Assembly (NCBI GenBank): GCA_016763155.1
Contig: JAESUH010000075.1
Coordinates: forward strand, 1 to 52,083
Length of the DNA: 52,083 bases
Source of the DNA: Rhizobiaceae bacterium
GTDB lineage: Bacteria > Pseudomonadota > Alphaproteobacteria > Rhizobiales > Rhizobiaceae
Direction of reading: 5' to 3'
A program made the translations under genes and the position numbers. Shown here in pieces: positions 1-7,950 of this stretch. The notes below the pieces were generated by a model. That model searched no databases. It was not told the DNA's origin and was given only the letters and a program-made list of their open reading frames with translations. The first letter of the stretch is position 1. Every line of letters begins with the position of its first letter.

Positions 1-1
1 G

Positions 2-877
2 GCGCGGTTGAGCTATACCAACACCCTTGCCGATCATCTGGTGAAGTGGCTGCCTGATGGCATGGAGGGATCAATCAGTACTGTTCCCGGCACCTACAAA
101 GCTTGGATCACAGGAAGTGATGGACCCCAAATTATTGAAGCGATTAGTGATAATATTATTCGCCATGTGGCGCATCTGATCGAGATCAAAACCAAATTCG
201 GCAAGACAATCAATTTGGCTTTAGAGCCTGAACCCTGCTGTTTGATTGAGACCATTGAAGAAACCATTTCCTTCTTTCACCATCATTTATTCAGCAAACG
301 TGCGGTGTCCTTGTTAGGAGAGCTGTCCGGGTTAAGCGAAAGCGAAGCAGCGGATGCAATCCGTTTGCATGTGGGGGTTTGCTATGATGTTTGTCATGCA
401 GCCGTAGAATTCGAAGATGCCCAATCAAGCCTTGATGCGTTGAAACATGCGGGCATTAAAATTTCCAAACTGCAACTGAGCTCCGCCCTGCGCATTCCCT
501 CCGTTGGAACAAGCACGGCCGCACAATTGGATGCGATGAACGAGCCGGTTTATATGCATCAGGTCGTTGAACACAATAACGGCAAGATCACCCGTTTTTC
601 TGATCTTCCAGATGCTTTGGCAACAATTGATTCAGCCCAGGGCGCGGAGTGGCGCATCCATTTTCATGTACCAATTTTTCTTGAGGAAATGCAGGATTTA
701 GGAACAACCCAACAATTCTTGCAGGAAGTGTTGGCCATCCACAAGGCAAATCCAGTGACGGAACAATTGGAAGTTGAAACCTATACCTGGGACATTTTGC
801 CTGACAAATATAAAACAGCGGGCCTCAGTACAGCGATTGCCCGCGAGCTCACATGGGTTCGAGATCGGTTGATCTAA
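2..877 (+). CDS. eboE: EboE-like TIM-barrel protein (5' end outside window)
   Basis: Sugar-phosphate isomerase/epimerase-like TIM barrel matching the 'metabolite traffic protein EboE' type. The reading frame is open to the left edge of the window, so the N-terminus is missing and 291 residues are present. The EGSISTVPG stretch near the start, a Glu-rich EPEPCC turn, YDVCHAA and the late FHVPIF segment are the features I associate with the family. The stop overlaps the next start as TAATG at 875-879, so it is translationally coupled to the UbiA-like eboC. In cyanobacteria and eustigmatophyte plastids the ebo operon is linked to moving a precursor across the cytoplasmic membrane. The substrate here is unknown, and the catalytic chemistry is not established for the family. 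Confidence 0.82.
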   Translation, partial: ARLSYTNTLADHLVKWLPDGMEGSISTVPGTYKAWITGSDGPQIIEAISDNIIRHVAHLIEIKTKFGKTINLALEPEPCCLIETIEETISFFHHHLFSKRAVSLLGELSGLSESEAADAIRLHVGVCYDVCHAAVEFEDAQSSLDALKHAGIKISKLQLSSALRIPSVGTSTAAQLDAMNEPVYMHQVVEHNNGKITRFSDLPDALATIDSAQGAEWRIHFHVPIFLEEMQDLGTTQQFLQEVLAIHKANPVTEQLEVETYTWDILPDKYKTAGLSTAIARELTWVRDRLI

Positions 878-1749
878 TGAATTTGGAAATTGCGTTAAAA
901 CTGGGCCGGGTATCCAATCTACCAACAGTCTGGACAAATGCCGCAGCGGGCATCGTGTTGACTGGCGGTGTGATCGCTGATTTTCGCATTCTTTATGTCA
1001 TCATCGCTCTTTCACTTTCCTATATTGGTGGCATGTTCCTGAACGATGCATATGACGCAGAAATTGATGCAATTGAGCGCCCGGAACGTCCAATCCCTTC
1101 AGGACAAATCAGCCAAAGTACCGTATTTCGCTGGGCCTTTGCGATGCTGGCTGCATCAATCGTCATTCTCCTTGGAATTGGCATGCTGCTTCCCGATGGC
1201 ACCGGAGTCTGGCCTGCCCTAAGCGGGATTTGCCTGGCGACGAGGATTGTCATTTACAATCGCAATCATAAAAACAACCCGATCAGCCCATTTATTATGG
1301 GGCTATGTCGGGTGTTTGTTTATTTGACCGCTGCAGTCTGTTTTATCGTTCCGCCAACCATGCCTGTTTTCATTGGAGCTGGGTTATTGCTGGCCTACTT
1401 GATCGGCCTCACCTATATCGCGAAACAGGAAAACCTTGGCAAGGTTGAAAATCTCTGGCCATTATTGTTCTTGGGCGCACCAATTATTTATGGTGGTTAT
1501 CTGGCGTTAGCCCAGATTACGCTTGCGCCCTTCTGGCTGTTGTTTACGGCTTGGGTGTTTGTTGCCCTATATTTTCTCAAGCGTCGCGGCCCGGGAGATA
1601 TTCCGCGAGCAGTTGTCAGTCTGATTGCCGGAATGTGTCTACTGGATGCAATTTTAATTGCCAGTGTTGGCCAGATTGAATTGGCGATCATTGCCATATG
1701 CGGTTTCGCATTAACTCTGTTTTTGCAAAAATTCGTATCTGGAACTTAA
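877..1749 (+). CDS. eboC: UbiA-family prenyltransferase-like EboC
   Basis: Integral membrane protein of 290 residues with about eight hydrophobic segments. The first UbiA Asp-rich motif is clear (LNDAYDAEIDAIERPERP, about residues 55-72), with the Arg/Pro run typical of the superfamily. The second Asp-rich motif is not evident: the equivalent loop reads YIAKQENLGKVEN. That suggests a divergent activity and fits EboC-type proteins. I chose the ATG at 877, which overlaps the eboE stop (TAATG). An upstream ATG at 853 would add eight residues and overlap more. The gene ends tail to tail with the phosphodiesterase gene, and both stop codons are read from one TTAA at 1746-1749. Confidence 0.82.
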   Translation: MNLEIALKLGRVSNLPTVWTNAAAGIVLTGGVIADFRILYVIIALSLSYIGGMFLNDAYDAEIDAIERPERPIPSGQISQSTVFRWAFAMLAASIVILLGIGMLLPDGTGVWPALSGICLATRIVIYNRNHKNNPISPFIMGLCRVFVYLTAAVCFIVPPTMPVFIGAGLLLAYLIGLTYIAKQENLGKVENLWPLLFLGAPIIYGGYLALAQITLAPFWLLFTAWVFVALYFLKRRGPGDIPRAVVSLIAGMCLLDAILIASVGQIELAIIAICGFALTLFLQKFVSGT

Positions 1750-3143
1750 GGCTTTTTAGACTCGTCAAAGACGTGAGCAAGCACGAGCTTTTTGAAATCC
1801 ACCGCCTCGATTGGCCCCTCGCCCAACAGGTCACCTCTTGAACTTAGGACCATTGGGCCATCGTCGGGATTATCGGTAATTCGCCCGTGGGAACCTTTGA
1901 CGATATTAGTATCCTTCAAGGAAATTACATCCAGTAGATTACGAAAACCCAATTTACGCTTGGCCAGTTTAAACGCCATTTGAAGCATCGGAAAACGCAT
2001 GTCGGGATCGACGAATAATTCGACAGGATCATATCCGGGCTTACGGTGGATATCGACAGTACGGGCATAATCCGGCGCTTTTTCATCATCGAGCCAGTAA
2101 TAATAGCTAAACCATCGGTCATCATTGGAAATGGCAATCAGATCGCCGGAGCGCGGGTGATCTAGCCCCTCCTCCTTTATGCCCTTCGTATCGAGCACCC
2201 GTTCAACGCCGTCCAATCCTTCAATGAGTTTTTTGACTTCGGCAATACGCTCAGATGACTTGACATAGATATGGGCGATCTGGTGGTCAGCAACAGCAAA
2301 AGCATCCGACGCACCAGCATCAAAAATATCGCGTCCCAATTCTTCACGACACTGGATAAAACCGTTTTGCCGCAGCAAACGATTGATATGGATCGCATCC
2401 GTAACGGGTGTAATGCCATATTCTGAAACAACGATAATTTCGCGCCCATCACGATCTGCAGCCTCTATCAGGCCACCACACAAATCATCAATTTCCTTCA
2501 GGTCACTGATGATTTTCGGATGGGTTAGGTCGGGGCCCAATCTTTGAAGGTTGTAATCAAGATGGGGCAGATAGGTCAGAGTCAGGGTGGGCTTACGGGT
2601 ATCCATCACATGCTGGGTTGCCTTGGCAATCCAAGCGCTTGAAGTGATGTCAGCCAATGGGCCCCAGAACTTAAACAAAGGAAATTTCCCAAGCTTGGCG
2701 TCCAGTTCATCTCGAAGTTCCAAAGGATGGGTATAATGATCCGGAATTTTTCTTCCGTCAGCTGGATACATTGGGCGTGGTGTGGCGCTCCAGTCTGCGG
2801 TCGAATACATATTGTACCACCAAAACATTTTTGCGCAGGTAAATTCCGGATTGCGCAATTTTCCCGCATCCCAGATTTTTTCGCCATGCACCAACTGGTT
2901 TGGTTGCCGCCAAAATAAAACTTCAGCCAAACTCTTAAAGTACCAGCCATTAGCAACCGCTCCATGTTCTGAGGGCAACAATCCGGTGACAAGCGTCGAT
3001 TGAACCGTGCATGTAACAGCCGGAATAACCGTATTTAAAGGCCGTGCACCTCCGCGCTCTGCAAGTTTTTTAAGATGGGGTGTATGCGGCCCGACCAAGG
3101 ATGGCGAAAGCCCGACAACGAGAATGACAAGGGTTGGTTTCAT
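1746..3143 (-). CDS. Alkaline-phosphatase-superfamily phosphodiesterase (ebo-cluster type)
   Basis: A 465-residue member of the type I phosphodiesterase/nucleotide pyrophosphatase family. The PAVTCTVQST motif with a Thr nucleophile, LVTGLLPSEHG, and the later VADHQIAHIYV and SHGR segments are the usual landmarks. The N-terminus reads LVILVVGLSPSLVG, so the first metal-ligand Asp seen in most alkaline-phosphatase-fold enzymes is absent. Such proteins (EboF in the six-gene ebo operon) occur in ebo clusters, but here the gene is convergent to eboC, not co-directional. The start at 3143 (MKPTLVILVV) is preferred over an upstream ATG at 3209 because the conserved N-terminal beta strand begins there. 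The substrate is unknown. Confidence 0.75.
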   Translation of the reverse strand: MKPTLVILVVGLSPSLVGPHTPHLKKLAERGGARPLNTVIPAVTCTVQSTLVTGLLPSEHGAVANGWYFKSLAEVLFWRQPNQLVHGEKIWDAGKLRNPEFTCAKMFWWYNMYSTADWSATPRPMYPADGRKIPDHYTHPLELRDELDAKLGKFPLFKFWGPLADITSSAWIAKATQHVMDTRKPTLTLTYLPHLDYNLQRLGPDLTHPKIISDLKEIDDLCGGLIEAADRDGREIIVVSEYGITPVTDAIHINRLLRQNGFIQCREELGRDIFDAGASDAFAVADHQIAHIYVKSSERIAEVKKLIEGLDGVERVLDTKGIKEEGLDHPRSGDLIAISNDDRWFSYYYWLDDEKAPDYARTVDIHRKPGYDPVELFVDPDMRFPMLQMAFKLAKRKLGFRNLLDVISLKDTNIVKGSHGRITDNPDDGPMVLSSRGDLLGEGPIEAVDFKKLVLAHVFDESKKP

Positions 3144-3349
3144 AACAACCAGTTTTAATTTTCTCGCGCAAATTGGCAAGAGAAAACAGCATATGTTTGT
3201 GCCAGTCATTCAACTCGGCGATGTGAATTAATTTGAACTACAGCGTGGGATGAGGTGACGTTCCTGAATGAAATGATTATGGATGGAAGAATGTCCTGAT
3301 CAGCTCATCTTAAATGGTCAATTTCCCTGGCAACTCGACAAGGCCAAAA

Positions 3350-4093
3350 TCAGCTGGATAAATTTGAATCCGTCTCACCAAAATATTCTGGATAGGATTC
3401 CATGATCGCTGGAAGTGACGCCAGAGTGCCGGACAGGTGCTCTCTGGTTTGCGTTTCGACCTCTTGGCTATCGCGTTTAACAATTGCTGACAAAATGCGC
3501 TCATGTGAATTCAGCACAGCTGATATCTTTCCAGGGTCCGGTAGATTAAGCCTTCTCAGTCGATCAATGTGACCAGAGCGTCCTGAGATCATGTGCCACA
3601 AGGATGCAACACCTACAGCCTGAAAAAGGGAGAGGTGAAAGAGCCGATCGAGAGCAGCAAATTCTGAAATATCGCGATCCTCCCCGGCCATCTTTTGCAT
3701 TCTGAGAACTCTGGATGAGGGCAGTAGCAGGTCTGGGTCTTGCAACTGAACAAGCGTCTTGGTGACTTCAAGTTCAAGACTCAATCGCAAAAACTGTGTT
3801 TCGCGCGCATGATCAACATTGATTTTTGTGACCAGCGTCTTGGATTGGGGAAAGGATATTACGAGCCCCTCTTGCTCCAATTTCCGGATAGCCTCCCGGA
3901 CCGGGGACTGACTGACGCTGTAATCCTTGGCGATATCGGTGCGAGATAAAACTGTGTCGGGCAGAAAATCCAGCGAAACAATACGTGCCCGCAGCCCAGT
4001 GTAAACACGCACGGCTGCTGAACCATGTTGAATTGGCCCCGTCAGTTCATCTGACGCTTTTACAAGTGCTTGGGACAGGGAACTGACAACCAT
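3350..4093 (-). CDS. GntR-family regulator, FCD domain (FadR subfamily)
   Basis: A 247-residue transcription factor. Residues about 30-95 form a GntR winged helix (LRARIVSLDF, SRTDIAKDYSVSQSPVREAIRKLEQEGLV). The rest is an all-helical FCD effector domain with the usual Arg/His-rich metal-site region (ALDRLFHLSLF, SHERILSAIVKRD, REHLSGTLASLP). It is the last gene after dctPQM, and probably controls the TRAP operon and the divergent catabolic genes in response to a sugar acid or its breakdown product. The ATG at 4093 has a GAAAGG ribosome-binding site about ten bases upstream. A TTG two codons earlier is less likely. The probable operator is the near-palindrome at 6924-6939. Confidence 0.9.
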   Translation of the reverse strand: MVVSSLSQALVKASDELTGPIQHGSAAVRVYTGLRARIVSLDFLPDTVLSRTDIAKDYSVSQSPVREAIRKLEQEGLVISFPQSKTLVTKINVDHARETQFLRLSLELEVTKTLVQLQDPDLLLPSSRVLRMQKMAGEDRDISEFAALDRLFHLSLFQAVGVASLWHMISGRSGHIDRLRRLNLPDPGKISAVLNSHERILSAIVKRDSQEVETQTREHLSGTLASLPAIMESYPEYFGETDSNLSS

Positions 4094-4127
4094 ATCCAAT
4101 CAACCTTTCAAAAGGTGCGTCCAGACT

Positions 4128-5411
4128 TTACATTAACTGATTAGGCATAAACAGCGAAAGCGCCGGGAGGGCAATCAAAATCGCAAGAAAAACCAAGAGC
4201 GCAAGGAAATAGGGTACTGACGCCTTTGCAAATTCACCGGTTTTGACATCCAGAATGCCGCACACGGTGAACATGATGACGCCAACAGGCGGAGTAAGGC
4301 CACCAATATTTATCAGGGTGACAATGAGAATGCCCATGTGGACAGGATCAAATCCAGCCTGAATCAAAACCGGCAGAACGATTGGCGTAATGAGCAAAAT
4401 GTTGGCGGCACCTTCCAGAAACATGCCGCTAACCAGCAAGAGAAGTAAAACCAAAAGCAGGATGAAAACTGGCTCTTGAGTGAGCGTTGTTACCATCGCT
4501 GCAATTTGTTGCGGGCCTTGCTCAATCGTCACGGCATAGCCCAGCACGGACGCCATCATGATCAAAAGCATCACCATACCAATATCGGCGAGCGTGCTCT
4601 TCATCGCATCATAGAGTTTGGCCAGTGTGAGTTCACGATAAACGAATACGCCGATAAACAAAGCATAGAAAACCAAGAACGCGCCGGCCTCGGTGGCTGT
4701 AAAGAAACCAAAACGGAACCCGACAATTAAAATAACAGGAAACGCGAGCGCCCATATGCTCTCCTTGAAACTCACCCACAGCTCCTTTGAGGTAGGTGGC
4801 CCAGAAAGATCAGGCGCGTAGCCATTGCGTTTTGCGACAAACCAGGCTGTGACCATCAAAGTTACAGTCAGCAGCATTCCCGGTACAATACCTGCGAGGA
4901 AAAGCCTGCCGATGGATACTTCATTGATGAAGCCAAACAGGATCAAGCCGATGCTGGGGGGAATCGTCGCCGTTATGATTGATCCAAAGGCCAGCACCAC
5001 TGCGGCTGCCGCTTTTGAATAGCCGCCCTGGGAAACCATGCTGGGGCCAAGCAAGCGAGCCTCCATTGAAGCATCAGCCACGGCGGACCCGGAAATGCCG
5101 CCCATCATCAAGCTCAAAATGATCGAGACCTGACCCAGACCACCCGCCAACCAACCGGTCAACAGCCGCGCAAATTTGATGAGGCGTTCGGTGATGCCGG
5201 TCGAGTTCATAAGGTTACCAGCAAAAATGAAAAATGGCACGGCAAGGAGCGGGAAACTTTGTGTTGCGTTGACCATTTTTTGAATGGCGACCGTTAACGG
5301 CATTGTATCGGTCAGCACAAATACCGGGAACGAAGCGAGCGCAAGAGCAAACGCCACGGGTATGCCGGAAATCAGAAATAGGGCGAACAGGCCAGCAATC
5401 AAAAGTAGCAT
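4128..5411 (-). CDS. dctM: TRAP transporter large membrane subunit DctM
   Basis: A 427-residue, very hydrophobic protein with about twelve membrane segments, the normal size for DctM. Recognisable motifs are FAGNLMNSTGITERL, GGISGSAVADASMEA, the PPSIGLILFG turn and, near the C-terminus, NIGGLTPPVGVIMFTV. It forms the Na+-coupled permease with DctQ and receives substrate from DctP. The start ATG shares one base with the dctQ stop (TGATG at 5409-5413), so the two are translationally coupled. Transport of a sugar acid is inferred from the neighbouring lactonase and dehydratase. The family alone does not fix the substrate. Confidence 0.95.
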   Translation of the reverse strand: MLLLIAGLFALFLISGIPVAFALALASFPVFVLTDTMPLTVAIQKMVNATQSFPLLAVPFFIFAGNLMNSTGITERLIKFARLLTGWLAGGLGQVSIILSLMMGGISGSAVADASMEARLLGPSMVSQGGYSKAAAAVVLAFGSIITATIPPSIGLILFGFINEVSIGRLFLAGIVPGMLLTVTLMVTAWFVAKRNGYAPDLSGPPTSKELWVSFKESIWALAFPVILIVGFRFGFFTATEAGAFLVFYALFIGVFVYRELTLAKLYDAMKSTLADIGMVMLLIMMASVLGYAVTIEQGPQQIAAMVTTLTQEPVFILLLVLLLLLVSGMFLEGAANILLITPIVLPVLIQAGFDPVHMGILIVTLINIGGLTPPVGVIMFTVCGILDVKTGEFAKASVPYFLALLVFLAILIALPALSLFMPNQLM

Positions 5412-5863
5412 CAGGTAACAACCTTTTGGCGAATGGCTTGGACAAGTTGGACGGTGAGCGTCCTTATCATCAACAAGAAGCCGACGAGCATGCTTGCGTG
5501 AAAATAAGAACCCGGTGTCTGCAAGGCTCCGTCAAGTCTGGGATGCATGAGGACCATGTTTTTCCAGGCAAACTGAAGCAAGTAAGTAAGCAACCCAATC
5601 AGCACAACAATGTTGATGATTTCTATAGCCTTTCGAACAGAAGGCGGCACATTATCGAGTAGAATGCTGAGGCCAAAATGCCGATCTTGCTGCAAAGCCA
5701 GATCAATTGAGAAGATGCAAAGCCACAAAAAAAGTAGTTGCGCCACTTCGATTGACCAGATGATCGGTGAACCCATGGCGCGTGCGACAGACCCTGCGCC
5801 GACCAGCAGAACCACCGCCGTAAGCAGAATAGCGGCGCAAGCAGTTTCAATGCGATTTATCAT
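5411..5863 (-). CDS. dctQ: TRAP transporter small membrane subunit DctQ
   Basis: A 150-residue protein with four predicted membrane segments, the DctQ pattern. The family signature is visible at about residues 35-60: a helix with IWSIEVAQLLFLWLCIF followed by a polar loop with LQQDRHFGLSILLD. It lies between dctP (44 bases upstream) and dctM (one-base overlap). It holds the large subunit in the membrane and helps dock the binding protein. Confidence 0.93.
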   Translation of the reverse strand: MINRIETACAAILLTAVVLLVGAGSVARAMGSPIIWSIEVAQLLFLWLCIFSIDLALQQDRHFGLSILLDNVPPSVRKAIEIINIVVLIGLLTYLLQFAWKNMVLMHPRLDGALQTPGSYFHASMLVGFLLMIRTLTVQLVQAIRQKVVT

Positions 5864-5907
5864 TTTTTTCGCCTTTGTTATTGCCTGCGCCGATGGGGTT
5901 ACCCAGA

Positions 5908-6888
5908 CTAGCGTCCAAGTACTTTGTTCACAATTGCTGCTTCGCCTTCCAGCTTAAGCAATCCGTATACACCGGCTACGGCTTTTTTGAACGGTGCAAG
6001 ATCAACTTCCGAGATCATTACGCCGCTTTTAGCAACCTTAGCCATAGCTTCATCTCCAAGAGAGATTGTTAGATTGGATGCAAAACGGCCATTCTCAACC
6101 GCCAGATCACGCACGATCTTCTTGTTTTCGGCTGAAATCTTATCCCAAGTCTCAGCACCAACGACAAGAGCCGTCACAAGTTGAATGTGACCGGTTTCGG
6201 TCACGTGCTTGATCACCTCATAGAGCTTAGCACCCCAGATGGCAGTAGGTTGAGCTTCAGCAGCATCGATGGAACCCAATTGCAGGGCTGAATAAACTTC
6301 ACCCCAAGCAATCGGAGTTGGCTCAGCACCCATGGCACGAATAGTCTCAATCCAAATCGGTGCACCAATCGTACGCATGCGCACACCGGCCAAATCTGCA
6401 GGAACCTTAATCGGCTTCTGTGTCAAAGCATGACGCGCTCCCTGGTACCAGTTTGAAGCCAGCATAACGATGCCTGATTTTTCCTTGAGCTCATCACCCC
6501 AGGCCAAATACTCTTTGGAAATTGCAAACTTGTCCGCCTGTTCATAGGTATCGAACAGGAATGGTGCAGACATGATGGCCAGTGATGGAACGAAGCTTGA
6601 GAGCCGGGCAACGTCAGTTATGGTACCAACATTGGCTCCTGCTCGGGCCTGATCTATCATTTCGGTGGTGTCACCCAATTGCGAATTGTGAAAGATCTGT
6701 ACTTTAACTTCGCCTTTGGTCGCGGCTTCCACTTCGGCTTTGAATTTATCAAGCCCCTGCCCCATCGGATCATCAGGCGCCAAAACGGTGCCTATACGAA
6801 GGGTGGTGGCTGCAAATGATGGTATGCTCACACTCAAGCCTGCTACGACAGCAATGCAAAGTCCAAGCGCTTTAATTGTAGGTTTCAT
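5908..6888 (-). CDS. dctP: TRAP transporter periplasmic substrate-binding protein DctP
   Basis: A 326-residue exported binding protein. A Sec signal peptide (residues 1-26, ending SIPSFA) precedes TTLRIGTVLAPDDP. The conserved hinge region GVRMRTIGAPIW holds the Arg (R170 or R172) expected to bind the substrate carboxylate, and ALQLGSIDAAEAQPTAIWG follows, as in other DctP proteins. This Arg restricts likely ligands to organic acids. It is the first gene of the dctPQM-gntR operon and reads away from the SMP-30 lactonase across a 150-base divergent promoter region. A good ribosome-binding site (GGGAGGAAAAG) precedes the ATG. Confidence 0.94.
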   Translation of the reverse strand: MKPTIKALGLCIAVVAGLSVSIPSFAATTLRIGTVLAPDDPMGQGLDKFKAEVEAATKGEVKVQIFHNSQLGDTTEMIDQARAGANVGTITDVARLSSFVPSLAIMSAPFLFDTYEQADKFAISKEYLAWGDELKEKSGIVMLASNWYQGARHALTQKPIKVPADLAGVRMRTIGAPIWIETIRAMGAEPTPIAWGEVYSALQLGSIDAAEAQPTAIWGAKLYEVIKHVTETGHIQLVTALVVGAETWDKISAENKKIVRDLAVENGRFASNLTISLGDEAMAKVAKSGVMISEVDLAPFKKAVAGVYGLLKLEGEAAIVNKVLGR

Positions 6889-6923
6889 CTTTTCCTCCCG
6901 GTAGGGTTTTGCGATATTTGCAA

Positions 6924-6939
6924 AATTGATATATTAATT
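6924..6939. promoter_or_regulatory. Candidate GntR operator between dctP and the lactonase gene
   Basis: A 16-bp near-palindrome, AATTGATATATTAATT, matches its own reverse complement at 14 of 16 positions. It lies 36 bases upstream of dctP and 100 bases upstream of the lactonase start. FCD-type GntR regulators of sugar-acid genes (UxuR/ExuR) use AT-rich dyads of very similar form centred on TATA. One site here could repress both arms. Assignment to the GntR protein at 3350-4093 is inference. Confidence 0.45.
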
Positions 6940-7038
6940 GCATTAGTATTCTTATTGCTCCATTGTTGATGAGTCAAATGGTTTTTGGAAACAGATAAAA
7001 ATCACCAATACCAGCGCAAAAAAGGCAGAACGATACCA

Positions 7039-7908
7039 ATGACGAGTTTGAGTTTTCAGATATTCAGTCACCAGCATGAAAAAGCGCAGCTGGGCGAAAG
7101 CCCTTGCTGGGACCCTGAAAGGGATGACCTTTGGTGGGTGGACGTATCAGGCAAGCGGCTGCTGAAAACGAATATTTCGTCAGGCGAGACTGAGGTGTGG
7201 GATATGCCCGAGCACATCGGATTTGTTGTTTTAACGGCCTCAGACGCTCCGGCAGTTGGCATGGAAACGGGCATATTTGCTTTCACCCCAGACACAGGCG
7301 CATTCGAGAAACTCGTTCAATACGACCAGGCAGGCTGTCGCTTCAATGATGCAACTGTTGACCAGCGCGGCCGTTTATGGGCATCCACCATGGCACTTGA
7401 TGCACAGGCCGGACGCGCAGCCATCCATCTTGTCACTGAAGATTTCGGGCTTGAGACCTTTGTGAATGAATTATCCATTCCGAACGGTCTGGCCGTTGAT
7501 CTAGACCGACAGAGAATTTTTTATTCGGATTCCCATCCTGATATTCAAAGAATTTGGGTAAAACCTATTGAAGAGGCTTCTCCCCTGGCGGGCCAGGCAA
7601 CTCTTTTTGCGAATACAAAAAATCTGGCCGGACGACCGGATGGGGCGGCTTTGGATCAGGATGGGTTTTATTGGATTGCTGGCGTCGATGGTTCCGAACT
7701 TTATGTCTTTGACCTTGGCGGTGAGCTTCATGCCACCATTGCGGTTCCATTTCCGGCACCAACCAAAATTTGTTTTTCAGGAAACGACAAGCGACTGGTC
7801 GTAGTTACATCCAAAGATATTGGAGAATTCGGTGGTTATCTGGCGCAGGCGAGCCTGCCGCTAGAGATGACCCCAGGAATCGTACAGCCATACTGGAACA
7901 TAAGATAG
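7039..7908 (+). CDS. SMP-30/gluconolactonase-family lactonase
   Basis: A 289-residue six-bladed beta propeller of the SMP-30/regucalcin family. The metal-site residues are in place: Glu20 in LGESPCWD, Asn in CRFNDATVD, Asn in IPNGLAVD and Asp in YSDSHPD. Such enzymes open aldonolactones to aldonic acids and act in the cytoplasm. The dehydratase follows after 42 bases, which supports a lactone-to-acid-to-2-keto-3-deoxy-acid path. The start at 7039 (MTSLSF) is preferred because the family's first beta strand begins there. An upstream ATG at 6985 would add 18 polar residues that do not look like the family. Confidence 0.88.
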   Translation: MTSLSFQIFSHQHEKAQLGESPCWDPERDDLWWVDVSGKRLLKTNISSGETEVWDMPEHIGFVVLTASDAPAVGMETGIFAFTPDTGAFEKLVQYDQAGCRFNDATVDQRGRLWASTMALDAQAGRAAIHLVTEDFGLETFVNELSIPNGLAVDLDRQRIFYSDSHPDIQRIWVKPIEEASPLAGQATLFANTKNLAGRPDGAALDQDGFYWIAGVDGSELYVFDLGGELHATIAVPFPAPTKICFSGNDKRLVVVTSKDIGEFGGYLAQASLPLEMTPGIVQPYWNIR

Positions 7909-7950
7909 AAGCCCGTGGCGCATTAGAATGCACCACACAACGGAGGAAAC

